Of a stretch of DNA of 64,000 nucleotides, positions 16,015 through 24,900 are shown piece after piece. The translations under genes and the position numbers were made by a program. Under the pieces are notes generated by a model. It saw nothing but the letters and a program-made list of their open reading frames with translations, searched no databases and was not told the origin of the DNA. Source of the DNA: Rubrobacter tropicus (GTDB lineage Bacteria > Actinomycetota > Rubrobacteria > Rubrobacterales > Rubrobacteraceae); NCBI RefSeq assembly GCF_011492945.1, contig NZ_CP045119.1, positions 186,001-250,000 of the forward strand, read 5' to 3'. Numbering within the stretch: the stretch's first letter is position 1; each line of letters opens with the position of its first letter.

Positions 16015-18708
16015 ATGATATGCGAGAACTGCGGGGTCAGGCCGGCGAGCGTGCAGGTCTTTCGGCAGCAGGGGGATCAGCGCGCGACGAGCTACTTATG
16101 CACGCAGTGCGCGCGGCAGCTCGGCATGTTCGGCGGCGCTTACGGCGGGGGGAACCCGTTCGAGATGCTGCAGAACCTCGTGCAGCAGCAGGGCGGCCAG
16201 GGGCCGAACAACTTCTTCGAGGCCCTCAGCGGCGAGGCCAGGGAGGCCGTGATGCGGGCCCGCGAGGCTTCGGCCGGGACGACGCGGACCAACGCGATCG
16301 GGACCGACCACCTGCTGGCGGGCATCGTCACCGGCGAGAACGTGGCGACCGAGGCGCTCAAGCGGGCCGGGGCGAACGTGGACGAGATGCGCTCCACCTT
16401 CGGCGCGCAGCGCGGCGACCCTGGCGAGGCCGTCTACACCTTTACGCCGAGCGCCAAGCACGCCCTGCAGCTCGCCTTCCAGGCCGCGCGGCAGATGGGG
16501 GCCGCCCAGATCGGCAGCGAGCACCTCTTGCTCGGGCTTCTCGGCGAGGGCGACGGCAACGCGTACCAGATCCTGGCCCGCAACGGGGCCGGCGACGCGG
16601 AGGCCTTGAGGCGTGAGATCCTCCGTCTCCTCCAGCAGCGCGGCGGCGCTGTCCCCGGCGCAGCCGGACCGGGCGGTCCCGGTGGCGGCGGCAACTTCGG
16701 CGGCGGCTTCGGCGCCGGGGGCGGTCAGCCCGGTCCGCAGAGCAAGACGCCGACCCTGGATCAGGTAACCCGCGACCTTACCGAGGCGGCGCGCAACGGC
16801 GAGCTCGACCCGGTCATGGGCCGCGCAGAGGAGATAGCCCGCTCCGTCCGCATCCTGAGCCGCAGGACCAAGAACAACCCCGTGCTCATAGGGGAGCCCG
16901 GCGTCGGCAAGACCGCCATCGTCGAAGGGCTGGCGCAGAGGATCGTCTCCGACGACGTGCCCGAGTCGCTCAGGGGCAAGCGCGTGCTCGCGCTCGACAC
17001 CGGGTCTCTCGTGGCCGGCACCCGTTTCCGCGGGGACTTCGAGGAGCGGATGAGCCAGATGATCCAGGAGCTCCAGGGCGAGGAGCGGGACATAGTCCTC
17101 TTCATAGACGAGCTCCACACCATCGTGGGCGCCGGCGGGGCCGAGGGCGCCGTGAACGCCTCGAACATGCTCAAGCCTGCCTTGGCAAGAGGCGAGCTGC
17201 AGGTCATAGGCGCGACCACGCTCGACGAGTACCGCAAGCACGTCGAGAAGGACGCGGCACTCGAGCGTCGCTTCCAGCCCGTGCTCGTGGACGAGCCGAC
17301 CGTTGACGAGTCGGTCGGCATCCTCTTCGGCCTGAGGGACCGCTACGAGGCCCATCACAAGGTCCGTATCTCCGACGAGGCCATAGTCGCCGCGGCGCAG
17401 CTCGGCGACCGCTACATCACCGACCGCTACCTCCCGGACAAGGCCATAGACTTGCTGGACGAGGCCGCGGCCGAGGTGAGGCTCCGTTCGGCGGTGCCGC
17501 CGGTGGACGTGAGGCGCATAGAGGAGGAGATAGCGCAGCTAGAGCGCGAGAAGGACGACGCCGTGCGCGGCGAGGACTACGAGAAGGCCGCCAACCTCAA
17601 GCAGCGCCAGGAGCAGCTCAAGGCCGAGCTGCGCGAGCAGCAGGAGGGCTGGGTCGGCCGGCGCGAGGACAACTCCCCCGAGGTCGGGCGCGAGGACATA
17701 GCCCGCATCCTCGAGGAGTGGACCGGGGTGCCCGCGACCAACATCGTCCAGGAGGAGGCGGAGAGGCTCCTCAACCTCGAGGGCGTGCTCCACGAGCGGG
17801 TCGTCGGGCAGGACAGGGCCGTGAAGTCCGTCTCCGAGGCCGTCAGGCGGGCGCGGGCCGGCATAAAGGATCCCAACCGTCCCGTCGGATCCTTCATCTT
17901 CCTCGGCCCGACCGGGGTCGGCAAGACCGAGCTCGCCCGTACCCTCGCCGAGTACCTCTTCGGCGAGGAGGACGCCATGATCCGGATAGACATGTCCGAG
18001 TTCCAGGAGCGCCACACGGTCTCCAGGCTCGTCGGCGCCCCTCCGGGCTACGTCGGCTACGACGAGGCCGGCCAGCTCACCGAGGCCGTGCGCCGCAGGC
18101 CGTACAGCGTGGTCCTTTTTGATGAGATCGAGAAGGCCCACCCCGACGTCTTCAACACGCTGCTCCAGTTGCTCGACGACGGGAGGCTGACGGACGCGCA
18201 GGGCAGGACCGTGAACTTCCAGAACACGGTGATCATCATGACCTCCAACGTCGGGAGCCAGCACCTCGTCTCGACCAAGCAGTTCGGGTTCACTTCATCC
18301 GACGGCGTGGACTTCCAGGAGACCGAGCGGCGGGCCATGGACGCCCTGGAGCGGGCCTTCAGGCCGGAGTTCATAAACAGGGTCGACGAGATCATAGTCT
18401 TCGAGCCGCTCACGCGCGAGAACGTCCTCGAGATCGTCGGCATCATGCTCTCCCGCCTGAACAAGCACCTGGAGAGCCAGCGGATCTCCGTCGAGGTCAC
18501 CGACGCCGCCAAGGCGTTCCTGGCCGAGACGGGCTACGACCCGAAGTTCGGCGCGAGGCCCCTGGCCCGGGCGATAAGGCGTTACGTCGAGAACCCGCTC
18601 TCCAGCCGGATAATCGGCGGCGACTTCGACCCCGGCGACACCGTCGTCGTGGACCGCGCGGGCGACGGGCTGACCTTCGAGAAGAAGGTGTCCGTCACGC
18701 AGCAGTAA
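16015..18708 (+). CDS. clpC: ClpC-type AAA+ protease ATPase with N-terminal zinc finger
   Basis: An 897-aa Hsp100 unfoldase that feeds ClpP. The N-terminus is a four-Cys zinc finger (Cys3, Cys6, Cys29, Cys32), as in ClpE, followed by a double Clp-N repeat (about 60-205) and a Gly-rich linker (about 215-245). ATPase domain 1 has GEPGVGKT and [13 protein letters not shown]. The middle region carries a UVR motif ([15 protein letters not shown]). Domain 2 has [11 protein letters not shown] and [12 protein letters not shown], plus a QFGF loop suited to ClpP docking. It thus mixes ClpE-like and ClpC-like features. The ATG at 16015 has AGAGGAGG nine bases upstream. No mcsA/mcsB/ctsR genes are adjacent; a strong terminator follows, so it is monocistronic. 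Confidence 0.93.
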   Translation: MICENCGVRPASVQVFRQQGDQRATSYLCTQCARQLGMFGGAYGGGNPFEMLQNLVQQQGGQGPNNFFEALSGEAREAVMRAREASAGTTRTNAIGTDHLLAGIVTGENVATEALKRAGANVDEMRSTFGAQRGDPGEAVYTFTPSAKHALQLAFQAARQMGAAQIGSEHLLLGLLGEGDGNAYQILARNGAGDAEALRREILRLLQQRGGAVPGAAGPGGPGGGGNFGGGFGAGGGQPGPQSKTPTLDQVTRDLTEAARNGELDPVMGRAEEIARSVRILSRRTKNNPVLIGEPGVGKTAIVEGLAQRIVSDDVPESLRGKRVLALDTGSLVAGTRFRGDFEERMSQMIQELQGEERDIVLFIDELHTIVGAGGAEGAVNASNMLKPALARGELQVIGATTLDEYRKHVEKDAALERRFQPVLVDEPTVDESVGILFGLRDRYEAHHKVRISDEAIVAAAQLGDRYITDRYLPDKAIDLLDEAAAEVRLRSAVPPVDVRRIEEEIAQLEREKDDAVRGEDYEKAANLKQRQEQLKAELREQQEGWVGRREDNSPEVGREDIARILEEWTGVPATNIVQEEAERLLNLEGVLHERVVGQDRAVKSVSEAVRRARAGIKDPNRPVGSFIFLGPTGVGKTELARTLAEYLFGEEDAMIRIDMSEFQERHTVSRLVGAPPGYVGYDEAGQLTEAVRRRPYSVVLFDEIEKAHPDVFNTLLQLLDDGRLTDAQGRTVNFQNTVIIMTSNVGSQHLVSTKQFGFTSSDGVDFQETERRAMDALERAFRPEFINRVDEIIVFEPLTRENVLEIVGIMLSRLNKHLESQRISVEVTDAAKAFLAETGYDPKFGARPLARAIRRYVENPLSSRIIGGDFDPGDTVVVDRAGDGLTFEKKVSVTQQ

Positions 18709-18730
18709 ATCGGCCGCAACGATGACCACT

Positions 18731-18763
18731 GAAGGGCCCCCGATCCGGGGGGCCCTTCACTTT
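18731..18763 (+). terminator. Rho-independent terminator of clpC
   Basis: GAAGGGCCCCC (18731-18741) pairs perfectly with GGGGGCCCTTC (18748-18758) around GATCCG, followed by ACTTT. It lies 22 bp after the clpC stop. Confidence 0.85.
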
Positions 18764-18873
18764 GCCCGTCCGGCGTTCCCTGCCGTGTACGACTCGCAGC
18801 AGGCGCCGACGGGTGGGAGGGGCTTCGCCCGTCGTGTAGCAGCGCCGTTCGGCGCGGTGTTAGGCTTTGCGTC

Positions 18874-19842
18874 ATGGAAGGGTTGCCGGCAGGGTTCTCC
18901 CGGAGGCCGCCCACGCCGGAAGACGCGGGCGCGGTCGCCGGCCTCATGGCCGCGTGCGTGCGGGTGGACGGCGGCGCGCAGGGCACGAGCGTCGAGCACG
19001 TCCTGGACGATTGGCGCGAGGTGGACCTCGCGGAGGAGGCCGTGCTCGTGTCCGCCCCGGACGGGACCGTCGCAGGCTACGCTGACGTGGTCAACCGCGC
19101 GTTCGTCTCGTTGAGCGTCTACGGTTACGTCCACCCGGAACACCGGGGGCGTGGGATCGGTGCTTGGCTCGTCGGATGGGGCGAGGACTGGATACGCGAC
19201 CGCACGCACCTCGCGCCGGCGGGTGTCAGGATCGTGGTCAAGCATTACGTGATCTCGACCTCAGAGGACACCCGGAGACTCCTCGAAAGCAAGGGCTACG
19301 AGGCCGTGCGCGGGACCTACGTCATGGAGGTAGACCTGGAGGGGCCTCCTCCGTCCCCGGCGTGGCCGGAAGGGCTGGGGCCGCGCGCCTTCGTCCCGGG
19401 CCGGGACGATCGAGAGGTTTTCGAGGCGGTGGAAGACGCTTTCCGGGACGTTTGGGGCCGTCCCGGGGGGACGTTCGAACGCTTCGCGGGCAGGATGGCG
19501 GGCGAGGACTTCGACCCCTCGATGTGGTTTCTGGCGACGGATGGCAACGAGATAGCCGGGTCGGTGCTGTGCAAGACGGTGGCCGGCGAAGGATGGGTCG
19601 AGGTGGTCGGCGTGCGGCGGCCGTGGCGGGGCCGGGGGCTCGGGCTGGCGCTGCTGCGCCACGCTTTCGCCGAGTACCATCGCCGCGGCATCCGCAAGGT
19701 GGGGCTCAGCGTCGACGCGCAGAGCGTGACGGGCGCCCCGAGGCTCTACGGCCGGGCGGGGATGCGGACCACGAGCAGCTACGTCGTCTACCAGAAGGAG
19801 CTGCGTCCCGGCGAGGACTTCGGCCCGACCCCGGCCCCGTAG
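18874..19842 (+). CDS. Tandem GNAT acetyltransferase (MshD-like architecture)
   Basis: A 322-aa cytosolic protein with two GNAT folds. The first (about 8-155) has VHPEHRGRGIGAWLV as acetyl-CoA loop; the second (about 165-310) has VRRPWRGRGLGLALL. Two-domain GNAT proteins of this length include mycothiol synthase MshD, but also antibiotic and peptide acetyltransferases. No mycothiol genes are nearby, so I leave the substrate open. No Shine-Dalgarno precedes the ATG at 18874. A TAGGCT at 18861-18866 ends seven bases before it and could be a -10 giving a leaderless mRNA, although no clear -35 accompanies it. Confidence 0.82.
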   Translation: MEGLPAGFSRRPPTPEDAGAVAGLMAACVRVDGGAQGTSVEHVLDDWREVDLAEEAVLVSAPDGTVAGYADVVNRAFVSLSVYGYVHPEHRGRGIGAWLVGWGEDWIRDRTHLAPAGVRIVVKHYVISTSEDTRRLLESKGYEAVRGTYVMEVDLEGPPPSPAWPEGLGPRAFVPGRDDREVFEAVEDAFRDVWGRPGGTFERFAGRMAGEDFDPSMWFLATDGNEIAGSVLCKTVAGEGWVEVVGVRRPWRGRGLGLALLRHAFAEYHRRGIRKVGLSVDAQSVTGAPRLYGRAGMRTTSSYVVYQKELRPGEDFGPTPAP

Positions 19843-20098
19843 CGCCGGGGTCTTATCGGGCGTGGTGTCGGCTATTGCCGCGCGAAAGGGAGAAGAGATC
19901 CCAAATGCGCGGCCGCCCTCTCGAAGCCTGGCCCGTGCTTCGCCGGGTTTCGCGGGTGTTGCGGGCCGTGTGTGCGCCGGGTAACATGGGCCGCAAGGCG
20001 TGCCTCTCGGGGGAGGTGTCCGACCACGTTTCGGTTAGAGAGGTTTTTGCAGGGGTGAGCGAGGCGTTTTCGGCTGGGGACACGTCCCGCGCGGCGCC

Positions 20099-21961
20099 TT
20101 GCGGATCGCCCCCCTCCGGGGGCTTCGCTTGAGAGCATCGGGAGGGTGGCACGGGCCGGAGCGCCTCTGGCGCCATCTGCGGCGGGGGGCGGCCGCCTAC
20201 GGGGTGCTCCTGATCTCGCTGCTCCTCACGGCGCTCGCCTGGTACTACGTGCGCGACACGGTCGAGAAGCAGAACGGCGTGCGCTTCGGCGAGACGGTGA
20301 GGGCCACCCAGGCGGCCGTGGACCGCCGCACGGACGATTACCTGGACGCGATGTTCGGCGCCCGCGGCCTGATCCTCGCCAGCGAATCCGTCACCCCCGC
20401 CGAGTGGGAGGAGTACGTGAAGGGCGTGGAGCCGGGGAGGCGCCTCGGGGGTCTCCAGACCCTCGCGTACGCGGAGCGCGTGGAGCCCTCCGAGCGCGAG
20501 GATTTCGTCCAGAGGATGATGGAGGAAGGGTTGCCCGGTCTTCGGCCCGATCTGGATCCGGGCGGGGAGCGCGGCGTCTACTTCCCCGTAAGCCTCGCGG
20601 CGCCCGCGAACGAGGCGAACCGCGAGATGTTCGGGCGCGACGAGTACCCGTACACCGTCTATAAGACGGCCATGAACCGGGCGAGGGACTCAGGCTCGCC
20701 GCAGGCCACGGAGACGACCTACGTGCTCACGGAGAACCCCCCTGGGGCGACCGCCGACCTCGCGCGGCTGCAGGGCTTCGCGGTTTACCTGCCGGTCTAC
20801 GAGTCGGGCGAGCCCACGGGGACCGTCGCCGAGCGTCGTCGGGCCCTGCAGGGTTTCATAGTCGGCGCTTTCAGGAGTGACGACCTGCTCGACGCCGTCT
20901 TCGGCGGCAGCTTCGAACCGGCCATAGACTTCGAGGTGTACGACGGACTGGACGTCGAGGCAAGCGCCTTGCTCTACGACGCGGACGGGATACAGCGCGC
21001 CGGCATGGGGGGTGACGAGCTGTTCACCGAGAAGCGCAGGCTCGAGGTGGCCGGGCGGGACTGGAGCCTGTACTTCGCCACGTTGCGGGGCTTCGAGAGG
21101 AACGCGCAGAGCAACCTGCCCCTCTTCGTGCTGGCGACGGGGCTCGGGGTGAGCCTGCTGCTCTTCGGCATCTCCCTGATGCTCGTGCGCAGCCGCCTGC
21201 GCGCCGAGCGGGCGAGCGAGGAACTCGAAGACGTCAACCGGGAGCTCGAAGGGACCAACCGGGAGCTCGAAGCCTTCTCCTACTCCGTCTCCCACGACCT
21301 GAGGGCGCCTCTGCGCACCATAGACGGTTTCTCCCAGATCCTCTCGGAGGACTACGGCGACAAGCTCGACGACGAGGGCCTCGACTACCTGAGGCGGGTC
21401 CGGTCCGCGAGCAGGCACATGGCCGAGCTCATAGACGACCTGCTCGACCTCTCGCGGGTCGGCCGGAGGCCGCTGAGGCGCGAGAGCGTGAACCTGAGCG
21501 CGCTCGCCTCGGGCATCGCGGAAGATTTGAGGAGGACCGCCCCGGGGCGCAACGTGGAGTTCGACATCGAGGAAGGCGTCACGGCCAGGGGCGACGTCGG
21601 CCTGCTGAAGGTGGCCCTCGAAAACCTGCTCGGCAACGCCTGGAAGTTCACCTCCAGGGAGGAGCGCGCGACAATCCGCTTCGGCGTCTCCGGGGGCGCC
21701 TTCTACGTCTCGGACGACGGGGCGGGCTTCGAGGAGGCCTACAAGGACAAGCTCTTCGGCGCCTTCCAGCGGTTGCACGGGCCGGAGGAGTTCGAGGGGA
21801 CCGGCATAGGGCTGGCAACGGTGGCGAGGATCATACACCGCCACGGCGGCGAGGTGTGGGCCGAGGGGGAGGTGGGTGAGGGGGCCACCTTCCGCTTCAC
21901 GCTCGGCGGGAGGGACAGGCCCGCGGAAGAGGCCGCCGCCAGGAAGAGAGAGCCGGCGTGA
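20099..21961 (+). CDS. CHASE-domain sensor histidine kinase
   Basis: A membrane-bound sensor kinase of about 620 aa. It has an N-terminal membrane helix (about 35-55), an extracytoplasmic CHASE ligand-binding domain (about 75-325), a second membrane helix (about 345-367) and a short coiled linker with two similar RELEGTN/RELEAF repeats. A HisKA domain follows with phosphoacceptor His399 in SVSHDLRAPLRTIDGF, then a HATPase domain with LLGNAWKF and DDGAGF. The kinase part resembles the phytochrome-like HisKA group. The start is uncertain: TTG at 20099 is the furthest, another TTG at 20129 is possible, and neither has a good ribosome site. The stop overlaps the start of the next gene, suggesting co-expression. 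Confidence 0.88.
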   Translation: MRIAPLRGLRLRASGGWHGPERLWRHLRRGAAAYGVLLISLLLTALAWYYVRDTVEKQNGVRFGETVRATQAAVDRRTDDYLDAMFGARGLILASESVTPAEWEEYVKGVEPGRRLGGLQTLAYAERVEPSEREDFVQRMMEEGLPGLRPDLDPGGERGVYFPVSLAAPANEANREMFGRDEYPYTVYKTAMNRARDSGSPQATETTYVLTENPPGATADLARLQGFAVYLPVYESGEPTGTVAERRRALQGFIVGAFRSDDLLDAVFGGSFEPAIDFEVYDGLDVEASALLYDADGIQRAGMGGDELFTEKRRLEVAGRDWSLYFATLRGFERNAQSNLPLFVLATGLGVSLLLFGISLMLVRSRLRAERASEELEDVNRELEGTNRELEAFSYSVSHDLRAPLRTIDGFSQILSEDYGDKLDDEGLDYLRRVRSASRHMAELIDDLLDLSRVGRRPLRRESVNLSALASGIAEDLRRTAPGRNVEFDIEEGVTARGDVGLLKVALENLLGNAWKFTSREERATIRFGVSGGAFYVSDDGAGFEEAYKDKLFGAFQRLHGPEEFEGTGIGLATVARIIHRHGGEVWAEGEVGEGATFRFTLGGRDRPAEEAAARKREPA

Positions 21962-24900
21962 TGGGAGCGGGCGTCCCCGTGCGCTTGCTGCTCGTCGAGG
22001 ACTCCGAGAACGACGCCATGCTCCTCCTGCGCGAGCTCCGGCGCGGCGGCTACGAACCGGACTACGAGCGGGTCTACACCCCCGAGGACATGGAGCGGGC
22101 GCTGAAAGACGCCGACGCCCGGGGGGGGCCGTTCGAGGTCGTCGTCTCCGACTACTACATGCCCCGCTTCAGGGCTCCGGACGCGTTGGAGCTCCTGCGG
22201 GGTCTCGGGTACGACGTGCCTTTCATAGTCGTCTCCGGCAAGATCGGGGAGGACGCGGCCGTCGGGATCATGAAGGCGGGCGCCAACGATTACCTGACCA
22301 AAGAGAACATGGCGCGGCTCTGCCCGGCCATCGCGCGCGAGCTCAAGGAGGCCGGGGTCCGCAGGGAGCGGGCGAGGGCCGAGGAGGCGCTGGCGCGCAG
22401 CGAGGAGCGGTTCCGTCGGCTCGTCGAGCAGGCCGCGGACGCGATGTTCGTGCACGACCTGGAGGGCAACCTGGTGGACGTCAACCGCCGGGCTTGCGAG
22501 TCGCTCGGGTACTCCAGGGAGGAGTTGCTCGGCATGAACGTGGCCGACGTCGAGGTCGGGATTCCCCCCGAGACCTTCCGCGGGGTGTGGGACAGGATCT
22601 CCTCCGGCGCGCCCGTCACGCTGGAGGGCAAGCACCGGCGCAAGGACGGGACGACCTTCCCCGTGGAGGTGCGCGTGGGCGCGTTCGAGTCGGGGGAGCA
22701 GACGCTCCACCTCGCCCTGGCGCGCGACGTCACGGGCCGCAGGGACGCCGAGAGAAAGGTGAGGGAGGCCGAGGCCCGCTACAGGACCCTCGTCGAGCAG
22801 ATACCGGCCGTCACCTACGTCCAGCAGCTGACCGGCGACAAGCGCGTCACCTACGTCAGCCCGCAGGTCGAGAGCGTGCTCGGCTACCCGGCCGACAGGG
22901 AGTTGCTCGACGGGGATCACTGGACAAAGATCATGCACCCCGACGACCGCGAGAGGGTCCTCGCCGAGGACGAGCGCACAGACAAGACGGGCGAGCCGTT
23001 CAGGGCGGAGTACCGCCAGTTCGCCAGCGACGGGAGGATGGTCTGGATCAGGGACGAGGCCGTGCTCGTGCGCGACGAGGATGGGAACCCCCTCTACTGG
23101 CAGGGCGTCCAGTACGACATTACGGATCAGAAGCTCGCCGAAGAGGGCCTGCGCAGGAGCGAGGAGCGCTACAGGACCTTTATAGCGCAGAGCACAGAGG
23201 GGATCTGGTGCTTCGAGTTCGAGGAGCCGCTGCCGACGGACCTGTCAGACGACGAACAGTTGGACCACCTCTACCGCCACGCCTACCTCGCCGAGTGCAA
23301 CGACGCCATGGCCCGGATGTACGGCTTCGGGGGCGCATCAGAGATCGTCGGCGCCAGGGTCGGCGACCTCCTGCCCCGCTCGAAGCCGGAGAACGTGGAG
23401 TTCTTGAGGGCGGCGACCCGGGCCGGCTACCGCATAACCGAAGGCGAGACGACCGAGCTCGACCGCGACGGCAGCGCCAGGGTCATCGTCAACAACCTCA
23501 CCGGCATAGTCGAGGACGGATACGTGGTGCGGGTCTGGGGTACCCAGAGGGACGTAACGGAGCAGAAGGAGGCCGAGGAGCAGCTCGCGCGCCTGGCCTC
23601 ATTCCCCGAGCTCAACCCGAACCCCATCATCGAGACCAGCGTCGCCGGCGAGCCGACCTACCTGAACCCCGTGGCCCAGGCCCGCTTCCCGGACCTTCGG
23701 AGGCTGGGGCCGGACCACCCGGCGCTCGCCGACCTCGAAGGGGTGAACCAGCGCATCTGGTCGGCGGGGGGGCGGCCTTTCACCCGCGAGATCGAGGTGG
23801 GCGGGCGCTACTACCAGCAGACCGTCTCGCGCACGCCCGAGGGCGGCCTCCTGCGCATCTACGGGATCGACGTTACCGAGCGGCGCCAGGCCGAGGACGC
23901 GCTGCGCAAGAGCGAGGAGCGGTTCCGGTCTTTGGTGCAGAACACCTCGGACATCATCATCGTGCTGGACGAGGATGGGACCGTCGTCTACGAGAGCCCG
24001 GCCATCGAGCGGGTGCTGGGTTACAAGCCGGAGGAGAGGATCGGGTCGAACGCGTTCGAGTTGATCCACCCCGACGACCGCGACCGCGTGGCCGGCGTGT
24101 TCTCCGCCTACCAGGACCATCCCGGCCCGTTTCCGCCCGTGGAGTACAGGGTCATGGACAAGAGCGGCGAGTGGCGCACCCTGGAAGCCGTCGGCGAGAA
24201 CCTGCTCGACGACCCGGTGATCCAGGGCATAGTCGTAAACTCCCGCGACGTCACAGAACGCCGGCGGACGGAGGAGGCACTCAAGCAGAGCGAGGAGCTC
24301 CTGAGGACCGTCGTCACGAACGCCCCCGTCGCGCTCTTCTCCCTCGACGTGGAAGGCGTCTTTACCTTCTCCGCCGGGCGTGGGCTGAAGACTTTGGGCC
24401 TGGAGCCCGGCGAGTTGGCCGGCCGCTCCGCCTACGAAGTCTACGCCGGCGCGCCCGGCGTCCTCGAAGACATCCGGCGGGCGCTCGCGGGCGAGGAGTT
24501 CGTCGGCACGAGCGAGGTCGGGGGCCTCGTCTTCGAGACCTGGTACGGGCCCCTGCGCGCCGAAGACGGCGCGGTCAAGGGCGTGATCGGGGTCGCGACC
24601 GACGTGACGGAGAGGGCGGAGGCCGAGGACGGCCTGCGCAGGACGCTCAAGGAACTCGCCGACCTCAAGTTCGCCCTCGACGAGTCGGCCATAGTCGCCA
24701 TAACGGACCAGAAGGGCGCGATCACCTACGTCAACGACAAGTTCTGCGAGATCTCCGGCTACTCGCAGGATGAACTCGTCGGCCAGGACCACCGCCTGGT
24801 CAACTCCGGCCACCACCCGCCCGAGTACATAAAGGGCCTCTGGAGGACCATCGCCAGGGGGCGCGTCTGGCGCGGGGAGCTCAAGAACCGGGCAAAGGAC

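Noticed and set aside
19843-20098. A gene in the gap between the GNAT gene and the CHASE kinase
   Set aside because: Short overlapping frames on both strands have no ribosome site and no recognisable content. I see only a possible leader here.
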